This document shows, piece by piece, positions 36,979 through 46,053 of a stretch of 64,000 bases of DNA. Position 1 is the stretch's first letter. Every line of letters begins with the position of its first letter. A program made the translations under genes and the position numbers. Where the stretch lies: contig BCRI01000023.1 of NCBI GenBank assembly GCA_001552515.1, forward strand, positions 1 to 64,000. Reading direction: 5' to 3'. The notes under the pieces are model-generated. The model was not told the DNA's origin, made no database searches, and was given only the letters and a program-made list of their open reading frames with translations. This stretch comes from Sphaerimonospora mesophila NBRC 14179 = JCM 3151. Lineage in GTDB: Bacteria > Actinomycetota > Actinomycetes > Streptosporangiales > Streptosporangiaceae.

Positions 36979-37149
36979 CCGAACCACCTTGGGAGTGTCC
37001 TGAGGATCTTTGCCGTGGCGAGGATCGGCCAGATGGATGCCTCGCGAGGCCGAGGAGAAGCCCATGGTTGAGCCATGGGTGACGAGCGGAATGCGGCGAG
37101 GCGCCCTCTGGACGGCCCCGGTAGGCCAAGAAGATCCATAGGACACCCC

Positions 37150-38130
37150 CTAGATCCCGTAACGCCGGTTGAAGAACAGCATGACGCCCAGCGCCGTCCG
37201 CGTGTCGCCGCCGAGCATGTCCACCAGGGCGGGGCGCTGCCGGGACGCGATCGCCGCGAACGCGTCGGCGAAGAACTCCTTACGCCCGAGGCCGCCGGGC
37301 TGCCGGTGGAACGACGACGCGAGGAGCGGCAGGCACTCCTCATAGAGGGCGGCGAACTCGGGCGAATCCGACACCCACTCCCCGGAGCCCGCGTCCACGT
37401 CGTCCAGCGCGTGCCCCACCTCGTGCATCATCACGTCGGGCGTCGGCGACGGCCGGTCTCCCACCACGATCTTGCGATCGCCGTACGCACCGGCGCAGAC
37501 GTCCCACGTCGCCCGTCCGGACGGCAGCGGCGCACCGCGCAGGTAGCCCATGTCGTCCAGGTCGGGCACGCCGCCGCGGCCCACGTAGATGCCGTCCAGC
37601 CCGATCGCCAGTTTGGCCTTGAGCTGCTCGGGCAGCCGCGCCAGGCTGTCGATCGCCCGGACGGCGTCGGCCGAGGGAGGACCGTCCACCGCGTCCCACT
37701 GCCGGTAGAGGATGCGCTCCAGCGGTCCGCAGTGCCGGCGGCCGTCCCCCAGATCGGGGGCGTCCGGCGGATGCGGCCGTGCCCGCAGGGGCTGGTCGTC
37801 CAGTTCGAAGTCGTCCCACGTGTACTGCGGCCGGTCGTCCACCACGGGTGCGGTCACCGTGTGCATCCGTTCGACGGACCGTTCCGCCGGCCGCTCGCCC
37901 GGCCACTCGGTCGGCCAATTGCCCGGCCACTCGGCCGCCCAGTCCGCCGATCGCTCAGCGGTCCGTTCCGAGGCCCGTTCCGAGGTCCGCTCCGAGGTTC
38001 GTTCCGAGGTTCGTTCGCGCTCGCGTGACCGCTCCGGGACATCGACCCTGCGGTGCGACGACATGTACAGCCCGCGCTGCCACCACCGAACCCCTCGCCG
38101 GTGGCGGCCTCTGTCGGCCGGCTCCGCCAT
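37150..38130 (-). CDS. Zinc metallopeptidase-like protein with repetitive N-terminus
   Basis: The ~200-residue C-terminal part carries the zinc motif HEVGH in DVMMHEVGHALDDVD and a downstream acidic helix GRKEFFADAFAAIASRQR, which could give the third ligand. This arrangement resembles the anthrax lethal factor-like (ATLF/Pro-Pro endopeptidase) group. The N-terminal ~100 residues are low-complexity, with a run of ERTSERTSERTSERASERTA and then tryptophan-proline-glutamate repeats. There is no signal peptide, so the protein seems cytoplasmic or is exported another way. The start may be at 38064 instead. Substrate unknown. Confidence 0.65.
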   Translation of the reverse strand: MAEPADRGRHRRGVRWWQRGLYMSSHRRVDVPERSRERERTSERTSERTSERASERTAERSADWAAEWPGNWPTEWPGERPAERSVERMHTVTAPVVDDRPQYTWDDFELDDQPLRARPHPPDAPDLGDGRRHCGPLERILYRQWDAVDGPPSADAVRAIDSLARLPEQLKAKLAIGLDGIYVGRGGVPDLDDMGYLRGAPLPSGRATWDVCAGAYGDRKIVVGDRPSPTPDVMMHEVGHALDDVDAGSGEWVSDSPEFAALYEECLPLLASSFHRQPGGLGRKEFFADAFAAIASRQRPALVDMLGGDTRTALGVMLFFNRRYGI

Positions 38131-38265
38131 CAGACCCCACTTATGCTTGACGATCGTCTCCGCACGCTCTGTACCGGTCCACCGTACGATGCCGACCCGG
38201 CCACGTCACCGGGAACGGCTGTTCGGCCCGGGCGTGACGATCACGTGGTGGTATGGCTTACCGTG

Positions 38266-38595
38266 ATGGGCATGCCTAGCGTGGTTATCGGTCTGGCGCT
38301 GCTGGCCTTCTGGCTCTACTGCCTGTTCGACGTGATCACGACCCCCGATCAGGCCGTACGAAACCTGCCCAAGGTTCTGTGGGTCCTCATCGTGGTGCTC
38401 CTCGTCGACCTGGGCGGCCTGTTCTGGCTGCTCCTCGGCCGTCCGCTCGCCGCGGCCGGCGCCGTACGCGAGCCGAAGGAGACCTTCGGCCCACTGGCCA
38501 GCCGGGGAGGTCAGCGCGGCCCGGCCCCGCGTGGTCCGGAGGACGACCCGGAGTTCCTCCGCCACCTGGAACGCCGCCTCCGCGACGAGGACTGA
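38266..38595 (+). CDS. PLDc_N-type two-helix membrane protein
   Basis: This 109-residue protein has two membrane helices (VVIGLALLAFWLYCLFDVIT and VLWVLIVVLLVDLGGLFWLL) with the short PLDc_N motif (RNLPKVLWV, then GRP after the second helix). The C-terminal tail is cytoplasmic and charged. Such proteins are common in actinomycetes and of unknown function. The ATG at 38266 and another at 38272 are equally possible. Confidence 0.7.
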   Translation: MGMPSVVIGLALLAFWLYCLFDVITTPDQAVRNLPKVLWVLIVVLLVDLGGLFWLLLGRPLAAAGAVREPKETFGPLASRGGQRGPAPRGPEDDPEFLRHLERRLRDED

Positions 38596-38627
38596 CCCCC
38601 TACCCGGAAACCTGCGAGGGAGGTGGG

Positions 38628-39959
38628 TCACATCGAGAGATCGAACTGACGACCGCTGCGCCATTCGACCAGCAGCACGGTCGCGTCGTCCTGCAGCCTG
38701 CCGCGCTGATGCCGCAGGATGGCGTGGATCAGGCGCCGGACGGTCTCCGGAGCGGAGATGCCGTCGGCCTCCCGCTTGATGATGAAGTTGGTGAACCGCT
38801 CCAGCCCGAACCTTTCCCCCTCCGGGGTCTCCGCCTCGGTGATGCCGTCCGTGTAGAACAGCAGCCGGTCGCCGGGTTCGAGCTGATAACGGGGGAGCCT
38901 CCTGGCCGGGCTGAGTGCGAAGCCCATCGGCAGATCGGGCGAGCTGTCCAGCACCGCGGCGACCCGTCCGTGCCGCAGGACCAGCGGAGGAGGATGCCCC
39001 CGGTTCACCCAGGTCAGCCAGCCGGTGGGCAGGTCCAGGTCGGCCAGGATGCCGGTGGCGAACCGCGACCCGGCGAACTGCTCGGAGATCGCCTCGTCGA
39101 TCGCGTCGCTGACCGCGAGCAGCCCGATGTCCCTGCGGCGGTTGTTGCGGTACGACCCGAGGGCGATGGTGGCGGTCAACCCCGCCGAGGTGTCGTGCCC
39201 CATCGCGTCGAACACCGCCAGATGCAGGGTGTCGTAGTCGAGGCCGTAGTCGAAGGCGTCCCCGCCCACGGAGTAGGCGGGCTCCAGCGCCGCGCTGACC
39301 GTCAGCGTTTCCGTGGCGAAGGTTCTGATCGGCATGAGCGTCCACAGCACCTCGGCGGACAGGTGCATGTCCTCCGTGCGCGCCAGCCGCGCGTAGGCGT
39401 CGCTCGGGTCGCGCTTGCTCATCACCATCAGGGCGATCAGGGCGCTCAGCTCGGCCACCCGTCGTTTGGTGGTCTCGTCAACCCTGGGCACCGTGACTCC
39501 GAACACGCCCACCCGCTCTGTGCCGTCCAGCAGCGGTGCCCACAGGCGGCGGGCGCTGCCGCTCCCGACCGGCTCGGCGACCTCGGCGACGTCGGGGTCC
39601 GTGTCAGAATCGCCGTCGGGGCCGCTGTTGGCGCCGCCGTTGGGGCCGCCGTTGGGGCCGGCGGCGGGACGGACCTGGACGATCTCCACGTTGCGATAGG
39701 CGCGCCCCGCCAGAGTCGTGTCGATGGGGACGCGCTTGAGCGGCTCCCCCGACGCGTCGCGCTGGCCGGGCAGCGGTATGAGCAGGCGTCCCTGCAGGTC
39801 GGCGACGTAGATCATGACCTCGGTCAAACCGGCCGCCCGGAGACGCTCACCGACCACACGCGCCAGATCCTTGAGCGGGGTCAGGTGGTGCGCGCGCACC
39901 AGGTCGCCCAGGATCCGCTCGTTGTCGCATCCGTGCGCGGGCATGCCTTCCCCGCCCAC
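38628..39959 (-). CDS. GAF-SpoIIE serine phosphatase
   Basis: This 443-residue protein has a GAF-like N-terminal half and a PP2C/SpoIIE phosphatase domain in the C-terminal half. Metal-binding and catalytic residues are visible in GGDAFDYGL, FDAMGHDTSAGL, NRGHPPPLVL and FYTDGITEAETPEGERFGLE. These enzymes usually act on anti-anti-sigma factors. A Gly/Asn/Pro repeat (GPNGGPNGGANSGPDGDSD) interrupts the GAF part. It lies 5 bp after a paralogue on the same strand. Confidence 0.88.
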   Translation of the reverse strand: MGGEGMPAHGCDNERILGDLVRAHHLTPLKDLARVVGERLRAAGLTEVMIYVADLQGRLLIPLPGQRDASGEPLKRVPIDTTLAGRAYRNVEIVQVRPAAGPNGGPNGGANSGPDGDSDTDPDVAEVAEPVGSGSARRLWAPLLDGTERVGVFGVTVPRVDETTKRRVAELSALIALMVMSKRDPSDAYARLARTEDMHLSAEVLWTLMPIRTFATETLTVSAALEPAYSVGGDAFDYGLDYDTLHLAVFDAMGHDTSAGLTATIALGSYRNNRRRDIGLLAVSDAIDEAISEQFAGSRFATGILADLDLPTGWLTWVNRGHPPPLVLRHGRVAAVLDSSPDLPMGFALSPARRLPRYQLEPGDRLLFYTDGITEAETPEGERFGLERFTNFIIKREADGISAPETVRRLIHAILRHQRGRLQDDATVLLVEWRSGRQFDLSM

Positions 39960-39964
39960 CTGCC

Positions 39965-41206
39965 TCAGCCCCCCGGCGGATGCCAGTCGGCCAGCAGCAC
40001 GGCGGCGTCGTCCTGCGGGCCGCCCTGCTGATGGTCCACGACCGCGTGGATCAGCCGACGCACGATCTCCGCCCTCGGCAGCGCGTCCGCCTCGCCGCGC
40101 AGGACGAAATCGGCGAAGCGCTCCAGGCCGAACCGCTCGCCGGTGGGCGACCTCGCCTCGGTCACGCCGTCGGTGTACAGCAGCAGCCGGTCGCCGGGCT
40201 CGATCCGGCGGCGGGCGAGCCCGGACGCCGGGCCCAGGCTGAAGCCCATCGGCGGATCCGGCGGGCTCTCCAGGACGGCGGCGACCCGCCCGTCGCGCAG
40301 CAGGAGCGGCGGGGGATGCCCGCGGTTCACCCAGGTCAGCTCGCCGGTGCGGATGTTCAGGTCGGCCATGATGCCGGTGGCGTACCGGGACGTGGAGAAC
40401 TGGTCGGCGATCGCCTCGTCGATCGCCTCACTGGCCACGATCGGACCCGCCTCCCGACGGCGGCTGTCACGGTACGACCCCAGGGCGATGGCCGTGGTCA
40501 GTCCGGCGGAGGTGTCATGCCCGATGGCGTCGAAAATCGCCATGTGCAGGACGTCGCCGTCCAGCGCGTAGTCGAACGCGTCCCCGCCCACGATGTAGGC
40601 GGGCTCCAGGGCGGCGCTGACGCCCACCGTCTCGGTGGCGAACGTCCTCGGCGGCATCAGGGTCCACAGCATCTCGGCGCCCACCCGCATGGACCGGCCG
40701 CGCACGAGCCGGGCATAGGAGTCGCTGGCGCGATATTTGCTCATCAGCACCAACGTGAGCAGCGTGGCCAGGTCGCTGATCCGCCGCTCTGCGACCTCGT
40801 CGGCCTCCGGCGTGGTCACGCCGAGCAGGCCGAGCCGTTCCATGCCGTCCACCAGCGGCACCCACAGCCGTACGGGACCGCCGGACGCGGCCGCCGACGG
40901 CTCTCCGGCCACCCGGGCGGGATCGGCCCGCATGATCTCCAGGACGCGAAAGGCCCGACCGGCCAACGTCGCGTCGATGGGAATCGGCTCAAGCGGCTTC
41001 CCGTCCGCGTCACGCTGACCGGGCAGCGGCAGCAGCACGAGCCGCCGCAGATCCGCCACGTAGATCATCACCTCGGAGAAGCCGAGGCGCGCGGCATGCT
41101 CGGCGGTCACGGCCGGCACGCGTTCCAGGGGGATCAGCGGGTAGGCGCGCACCAGGTCGGCCAGGACCAACGCGGCCTGGTGATCGGAAACCGGATGATC
41201 GGCCAC
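39965..41206 (-). CDS. GAF-SpoIIE serine phosphatase, tandem paralogue
   Basis: This ~413-residue protein is the same type as its downstream neighbour, with GGDAFDYALD, FDAIGHDTSAGL, NRGHPPPLLL and YTDGVTEARSPTGERFGLER in the phosphatase domain. It lacks the Gly/Asn insertion. I chose the GTG at 41206 (VADHPVSDHQ) because GGGGGAG stands 5 bp upstream; a GTG at 41236 would add ten residues. The pair arose by tandem duplication. Confidence 0.88.
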   Translation of the reverse strand: MADHPVSDHQAALVLADLVRAYPLIPLERVPAVTAEHAARLGFSEVMIYVADLRRLVLLPLPGQRDADGKPLEPIPIDATLAGRAFRVLEIMRADPARVAGEPSAAASGGPVRLWVPLVDGMERLGLLGVTTPEADEVAERRISDLATLLTLVLMSKYRASDSYARLVRGRSMRVGAEMLWTLMPPRTFATETVGVSAALEPAYIVGGDAFDYALDGDVLHMAIFDAIGHDTSAGLTTAIALGSYRDSRRREAGPIVASEAIDEAIADQFSTSRYATGIMADLNIRTGELTWVNRGHPPPLLLRDGRVAAVLESPPDPPMGFSLGPASGLARRRIEPGDRLLLYTDGVTEARSPTGERFGLERFADFVLRGEADALPRAEIVRRLIHAVVDHQQGGPQDDAAVLLADWHPPGG

Positions 41207-41267
41207 AGGAACTCCCCCGACTTCGCTCCTGTCCACATCCTTCCTACCCAGGATTCCCCAGTGGAAG

Positions 41268-42269
41268 CTACTGGGGCACGTCGGCGTACGAGTGGAGACC
41301 GGGCAGGAAGATGTTCACACCGACCAGGTTGAACAGCAGGCACACGAACGCGATGAGCGACACGATGATGGCGGCCTTGCCGCGCCATCCGGCGGTCGCC
41401 CGAGCGTGCAGGTAGGCGGCGTACACGATCCAGGTGATGAAGGACCACACCTCCTTGGGATCCCAGCCCCAGTAGCGGCCCCACGCGCGGTCGGCCCACA
41501 GGGCGCCGGCGATGACGGCGAACGTCCAGATGGGGAAGGCGATCACGATCGCGCTGTGCGCGATGCGTTCGAGGTCGGCCCTGACGGGCAGGACGGAGGG
41601 CCGCCCGTCCCGGCGGATCAGGTAGAGGACCCCGCAGACGCCCGCCAGAGTGAACAGCCCGCTCGCGGCGATGGCGGCGCTGACGTGGATGGCGATCCAG
41701 TACGAGTGCAGCGCGGGCATCACCGGCCCGGCCTGGACGTGCAGGAAGAGTACGGCGAAGCCGAGGCCGAGGGCGACGGTCACCGTGACGAACGCGCCGA
41801 GGAAGCGGATCGGCCGCCGCACCAGCACCACGAGGAACGTCGTGACCGCGGCGAAGCACAGCGCCACCACGAACTCGTACATGTTGCCCCACGGCCACCG
41901 GTCGGCCGCCAGACCACGGGCGAGGATGCCCGCGAGGTGGCCCGCCCACGCGATCCAGGTGAGGACGACCGCCACGACGCCGGCCCGCACCGCCCAAGCG
42001 GCGGGCGCCGGCTCAGCGCGGTCCTCGGCCTCGTCGGTGGAGGCCGCGTCGGCGGAAGCCGTGTCGGCCGGCCCGCCGTCGACTCCGCCACCGCCGCCGG
42101 TCCGGGCACCGGCCCCCACCAGCTCACGTTTCGCGGCGACGGCGGTGGCCGTACGGGCCCGGCCGAAGGCGAGCTCCAACGCGAAACCGATCATGGCGAC
42201 CAGATAGAGCAGGACGGTGACCAGGATGAGCTGATCGCTCAACGTGGCCAGTCCCTCATTGGTGGGCAT
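41268..42269 (-). CDS. ccsB: Cytochrome c biogenesis protein CcsB (ResC/CcsA type)
   Basis: This 333-residue membrane protein is the haem-handling subunit of system II cytochrome c synthetase. It has about eight helices, the tryptophan-rich haem motif WGRYWGWDPKEVWSFITW and conserved histidines (WAGHLAGI and AIHVSAAIAASG). A ~60-residue glycine- and alanine-rich insertion separates the first helix from the rest. It begins 5 bp after resB. Confidence 0.92.
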   Translation of the reverse strand: MPTNEGLATLSDQLILVTVLLYLVAMIGFALELAFGRARTATAVAAKRELVGAGARTGGGGGVDGGPADTASADAASTDEAEDRAEPAPAAWAVRAGVVAVVLTWIAWAGHLAGILARGLAADRWPWGNMYEFVVALCFAAVTTFLVVLVRRPIRFLGAFVTVTVALGLGFAVLFLHVQAGPVMPALHSYWIAIHVSAAIAASGLFTLAGVCGVLYLIRRDGRPSVLPVRADLERIAHSAIVIAFPIWTFAVIAGALWADRAWGRYWGWDPKEVWSFITWIVYAAYLHARATAGWRGKAAIIVSLIAFVCLLFNLVGVNIFLPGLHSYADVPQ

Positions 42270-42274
42270 ATTCG

Positions 42275-43873
42275 CTACTCCTCGCGAAGCATGGTGACGA
42301 TCTCGGCGAACTCCGTGGAGAAGGCCGCGCCACTGCCTTCGGTGCGGGTCAATCCTCCCACCGTGACCTTCCCGTCCCTCATCCGCACCCAGACGCGGCG
42401 GCGCCGGACGGTCAGCGACAGCACCAGTCCGAGGACCGCGGCGCTCGCGGCCAGCAGTGCGGGCAACCGGCCCGGGTCATAGGTGATCTGGAGACTGATC
42501 CACTCCTTGACCCCGGTGAACTGGATCTTCCCGGCGCCGTCGGCCAGTTCGAGGGTGTCGCCGACGGCCAGCGGCTTGGGCTCGGCCGACATCTTGCCCA
42601 GCGGCTTCAGCCCATCGGTGTCGAGCTGGTAAACCGACTGCGGCACACCCGACTTCATGCCGAGGTCTCCCCCGAACGGGAAGATCTGCACCGTCGGGTT
42701 GACCGCGCCGGGGAACACGGAGACCCACGCCTCGCCGCTCGGCACGGTGGTGGGCAGGAAACGACCCAGGAAGCCGAGCTGCATCGGCTCGGCGTCGGGG
42801 GCCTTGATGACGCACTCGGACGTGTAGGTGGCCTGATTCTCCGCAAGGCACGGCACCGGCCCCTCATAGGCGACCTGGCCCTTGCCGTCGGTCACCTTGA
42901 ACGTGGGGGCGTAGCCGTGGCCGATGAGGTAGGTGAGTGTGCCGTTGACGTCCAGCGGCTCGTTCACCTTGAGCTCGAAGTCGCGCGGCGCGGACGTCGG
43001 GGAGTCCTGCACCGAGATCTTCGCGCTGTAGTCGATCGGCTGGCCCTGCTTGGCCCCGGCGGCCACATAGCTGGCCTGGAAGTCCTTCAACGTGAACGAG
43101 TACGGCTCCAGCGACTCGGCCGACACCCGCTGCCCCGGCATGAACCGGTCGTAGGCCGCCACCGCGTTGGCGAAGCCGTCGCCCTCCACCACGAGCACGT
43201 TGCCGCGGTAGCCGTACAACGCACCGGCGCCCACCGCGAACAGCAACGCGAGCAGCGCGAGGTGGAAGAGCAGGTTGCCGGTCTCGCGCAGGTAGCCCTT
43301 CTCGGCCGCCACCCAGTCGGGTCCGGTGACGACGCGGAACCGCTTGCGGCGCAGCCGCCTCGCCGCCTCCTCGACGGTCAGTTCGCCCTCGAAGGCCTCG
43401 CCGTACGGCAGCCGCAGCAGCTTGCTCGGGGCGGCCGGGGGTTTGCGGCGGATCTCCTTGATGTGCAGCATGGCGCGGGGCAGCACGCACCCGGCCAGCG
43501 AGATGAACAGCAGCAGGTAGATCGCGGCGAACCAGGGCGAGCCGAACACGTCGAACAGCCAGAACCTGTCGAGCCATTTCGCCGCGGTCGGATTGTCCTG
43601 GAAATACCGCGCGACCTGGCCGGGGTCGACGCCGCGCTGCGGGTAGATCGATCCGGGGATCGACGCGAGCGCGAACAGGAACAGCAGGATCAGCGCGGTA
43701 CGCATCGAGGTGAGCGTCCGCCAGCCCCAGCGGAGCCAGCCGACCAGTCCCAGCTTGATCGATCCCTGCCTGCCCGGCCTCTGGCCGGAGGGCGGACCTT
43801 GCGTGGTGGGCTCGGGTTCCGCCGGCGCCTGCCCGTCCGGTTTCGTCGTCTCGACGTCGCGGGGGGTCGCCAT
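42275..43873 (-). CDS. resB: Cytochrome c biogenesis protein ResB
   Basis: This 532-residue partner of CcsB has a proline-rich N-terminus, three early membrane helices, a large extracytoplasmic domain and a last helix near the C-terminus. Typical segments are MRTALILLFLFALASIPGSI and FHLALLALLFAVGAG. The ATG at 43873 overlaps the ccdA stop (TGATG). It delivers apocytochrome and takes part in haem attachment. Confidence 0.92.
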   Translation of the reverse strand: MATPRDVETTKPDGQAPAEPEPTTQGPPSGQRPGRQGSIKLGLVGWLRWGWRTLTSMRTALILLFLFALASIPGSIYPQRGVDPGQVARYFQDNPTAAKWLDRFWLFDVFGSPWFAAIYLLLFISLAGCVLPRAMLHIKEIRRKPPAAPSKLLRLPYGEAFEGELTVEEAARRLRRKRFRVVTGPDWVAAEKGYLRETGNLLFHLALLALLFAVGAGALYGYRGNVLVVEGDGFANAVAAYDRFMPGQRVSAESLEPYSFTLKDFQASYVAAGAKQGQPIDYSAKISVQDSPTSAPRDFELKVNEPLDVNGTLTYLIGHGYAPTFKVTDGKGQVAYEGPVPCLAENQATYTSECVIKAPDAEPMQLGFLGRFLPTTVPSGEAWVSVFPGAVNPTVQIFPFGGDLGMKSGVPQSVYQLDTDGLKPLGKMSAEPKPLAVGDTLELADGAGKIQFTGVKEWISLQITYDPGRLPALLAASAAVLGLVLSLTVRRRRVWVRMRDGKVTVGGLTRTEGSGAAFSTEFAEIVTMLREE

Positions 43874-44604
43874 CAGATCACCGGCTCGAATCCGCCGATC
43901 CAGCCCTGCAGACCGGCGATCATGCCGCCCCACAGGCCGGTCACGAGCAGCACGCCCACGGTGACGAGCATGGCACCCCCGATGCGAGTGATGAGCGGCG
44001 TGTGACGGCGCACCGCCTTGAACGCGTGCAGCGCCTTCCGGTAGACGAGCCCGGCCAGCACGAACGGCAGGCCGAGACCCAGAGCGTACGCGAAGGCGAG
44101 CACGGCGCCGCGTACGGCGCTGCCCTGGTCGACCGACAGCGTGAGGACCACGGCCAGCGTCGGCCCGATGCAGGGCGTCCAGCCGAGACCGAAGACGATC
44201 CCGAGCAGCGGAGCTCCGGCGAGGCCGGCCGCCGGAAGCCGGTGGATCCGCAGGTCTCGCTGCAGCCCCGGGATCAGACCGAGGAACGCGAGACCGAGGA
44301 CGATCGTGATCGCCCCGAGCACCCGCGTGATGACCTCGGCGTTGCCCAGCAGCATGCCCCCGAGGCCGCCGAAGAGCGCGCCGCCGAGCACGAACACGGC
44401 CGCGAAACCGAGCACGAACAGGGCGCTGCCGAGCACCATCCGCCCCCGCTTGGGGTCCCCGCTCATCCCGGTGACGTACGACAGGTAGCCGGGGACCAGC
44501 GGCAGCACGCACGGCGAGACGAACGACACCAGGCCGGCGATCACCGCGATCGGCACGGCCACCAGCAGCGAGCCGGTCGCGACCGTCGTGCCTATGTCAC
44601 CCAT
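43873..44604 (-). CDS. ccdA: Cytochrome c biogenesis protein CcdA
   Basis: This 243-residue protein has six membrane helices. It carries electrons from cytoplasmic thioredoxin to the outside to keep apocytochrome c reduced. Its two cysteines are in VSFVSPCVLPLVPGY and GWTPCIGPTL. It starts 3 bp after the TlpA-like gene ends. Confidence 0.93.
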   Translation of the reverse strand: MGDIGTTVATGSLLVAVPIAVIAGLVSFVSPCVLPLVPGYLSYVTGMSGDPKRGRMVLGSALFVLGFAAVFVLGGALFGGLGGMLLGNAEVITRVLGAITIVLGLAFLGLIPGLQRDLRIHRLPAAGLAGAPLLGIVFGLGWTPCIGPTLAVVLTLSVDQGSAVRGAVLAFAYALGLGLPFVLAGLVYRKALHAFKAVRRHTPLITRIGGAMLVTVGVLLVTGLWGGMIAGLQGWIGGFEPVI

Positions 44605-44607
44605 CGT

Positions 44608-45216
44608 TCACCGGCCGCCCTCGTCGGCCACCTTGGTGACGGCGCCCAGCAGGTCGTTGTACTTGACGGCGCCGAGCGCGCGGGCGGCGATGCGGCCCTT
44701 GCCGTCGATGATCAAGGTCGACGGGATCGCGGCCGGGGGCACGGTGCCCTGGAAGGCCAGCAGCACCTTGCCGGTCTTGTCGAAGATGCTCGGATAGCCG
44801 GGCTGGACGCTCCGCTCGAACGCCTGGGCGGAGGCCTCGAGATCCTTGAAGTTGACCCCGACGAACTCCACGCCCTTCGGTTTCATCGCGGCCGCGATGT
44901 CCTTGAGCACCGGCGCCTCGGCCCGGCAGGGAGCGCACCAGGACGCCCAGAAGTTCAGCACGTAGGTTCTGCCCGGCTCCAGCTTCGCCGTGCCGCCGTC
45001 CAGCGTGGGGCCCTCGACCGCCGGGGCCGCGTGGCGCTCGGCGGCGTCGAAGAACTCGACCCGGCCGTCACCGGCGACGAACCGCGTGTCACCGGATTTG
45101 GGCTGGCCGGCCTGGCTGCCGGCGCAACCCGTCAGGGCCGCGGCGGCCGTCACCGCCAGCACTGCGATCACGGTCCGGCTCTGGGCGGACCTGGTGGCGG
45201 ACCTCTTGGCGGACAC
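44608..45216 (-). CDS. TlpA/ResA-like thioredoxin lipoprotein
   Basis: This 202-residue protein starts with a lipoprotein signal peptide ending in the lipobox LTGCAGS. The thioredoxin domain has the redox motif NFWASWCAPCRAEAP. It probably takes electrons from CcdA and reduces the haem-binding cysteines of apocytochrome c before ligation by ResB-CcsB. The gene is first in the four-gene maturation operon and starts with GTG. Confidence 0.92.
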   Translation of the reverse strand: MSAKRSATRSAQSRTVIAVLAVTAAAALTGCAGSQAGQPKSGDTRFVAGDGRVEFFDAAERHAAPAVEGPTLDGGTAKLEPGRTYVLNFWASWCAPCRAEAPVLKDIAAAMKPKGVEFVGVNFKDLEASAQAFERSVQPGYPSIFDKTGKVLLAFQGTVPPAAIPSTLIIDGKGRIAARALGAVKYNDLLGAVTKVADEGGR

Positions 45217-45390
45217 TGGAGGAGGATCTCCCTACACTACGACCGGTAGAGCTATCAGCCTACCGATCGACTGCCGTGCCCCATCCGCGAGCCCCGCGTG
45301 ACGGTCCCGTCCGCGAGCCTGGTCAGCGGCCCCCTGGTACGTACGCCCGGCCCTGATGCGTATGGCTTCGAGGCGTACGGCCCGGCCGGC

Positions 45391-46053
45391 TCAGCCGCTC
45401 TCTTTGAACAGCGCGGCCTCGCCCTGCGGCGGGGTGCCCCTGAGCAGTGCCCCGGCGGGCTCGCTGTAGCCGACGCTGACGAGGCGGTCCCCCTCGAAGG
45501 TGAAGCTGGTGAGGCTCGCCAGCGCGCACTGCCTGCGCCGCGGGTCGTGCCAGAGCCGGCGGCCCTCCGCCGCCAGCCGGGTGACCCAGATGGGCAGTTG
45601 GTGGCTGACGAGCAGCGCCTCGTGGCCGCGCGCCTGCGCGCGCGCGTCGTCGATGACCGACTTCATCCGCGCCACGACCTCGATGTACGGCTCGCCCCAC
45701 GACGGCCGGAAGGGATTGGTGAAGTGGCGATAGCGGCGGGGATCACGGAAGAGCGGGCCGCCCCCGCCGACGCGCACGCCCTGGAAGACGTTGGCCGCCT
45801 CGGTCAGCCGCTCGTCGAGGCCGATCTGCAGGCCGAGGGCGCGGGCCGACGGCTCGGCCGTCTCCTGGGCGCGCTCCATCGGAGAACTCCAGACCACGGC
45901 GATGTCCCGGCCGGTGACCGCCTTGGCGACCGTCTCCGCCATCCGCCGCCCGAGTTCGGACAGGTGATAGCCCGGCAACCTGCCGTACAGCACACCGGTG
46001 GGGTTGTCGACCTCCCCATGGCGCAGGAGGTGGACGACGGTCGTCTCAGTCAT
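45391..46053 (-). CDS. Histidine phosphatase-family protein
   Basis: This 220-residue protein has the phosphoglycerate mutase-like catalytic start VVHLLRHGEV, with the phospho-acceptor histidine in RHG, and a second conserved histidine in LLVSHQLPIWV. SSPMERAQETAEP is the family signature. Substrates in this family range from sugar phosphates to proteins. The GTG at 46059 adds two residues; I prefer the ATG at 46053. It overlaps the end of the LysR gene by 8 bp and may be co-transcribed. Confidence 0.9.
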   Translation of the reverse strand: MTETTVVHLLRHGEVDNPTGVLYGRLPGYHLSELGRRMAETVAKAVTGRDIAVVWSSPMERAQETAEPSARALGLQIGLDERLTEAANVFQGVRVGGGGPLFRDPRRYRHFTNPFRPSWGEPYIEVVARMKSVIDDARAQARGHEALLVSHQLPIWVTRLAAEGRRLWHDPRRRQCALASLTSFTFEGDRLVSVGYSEPAGALLRGTPPQGEAALFKESG

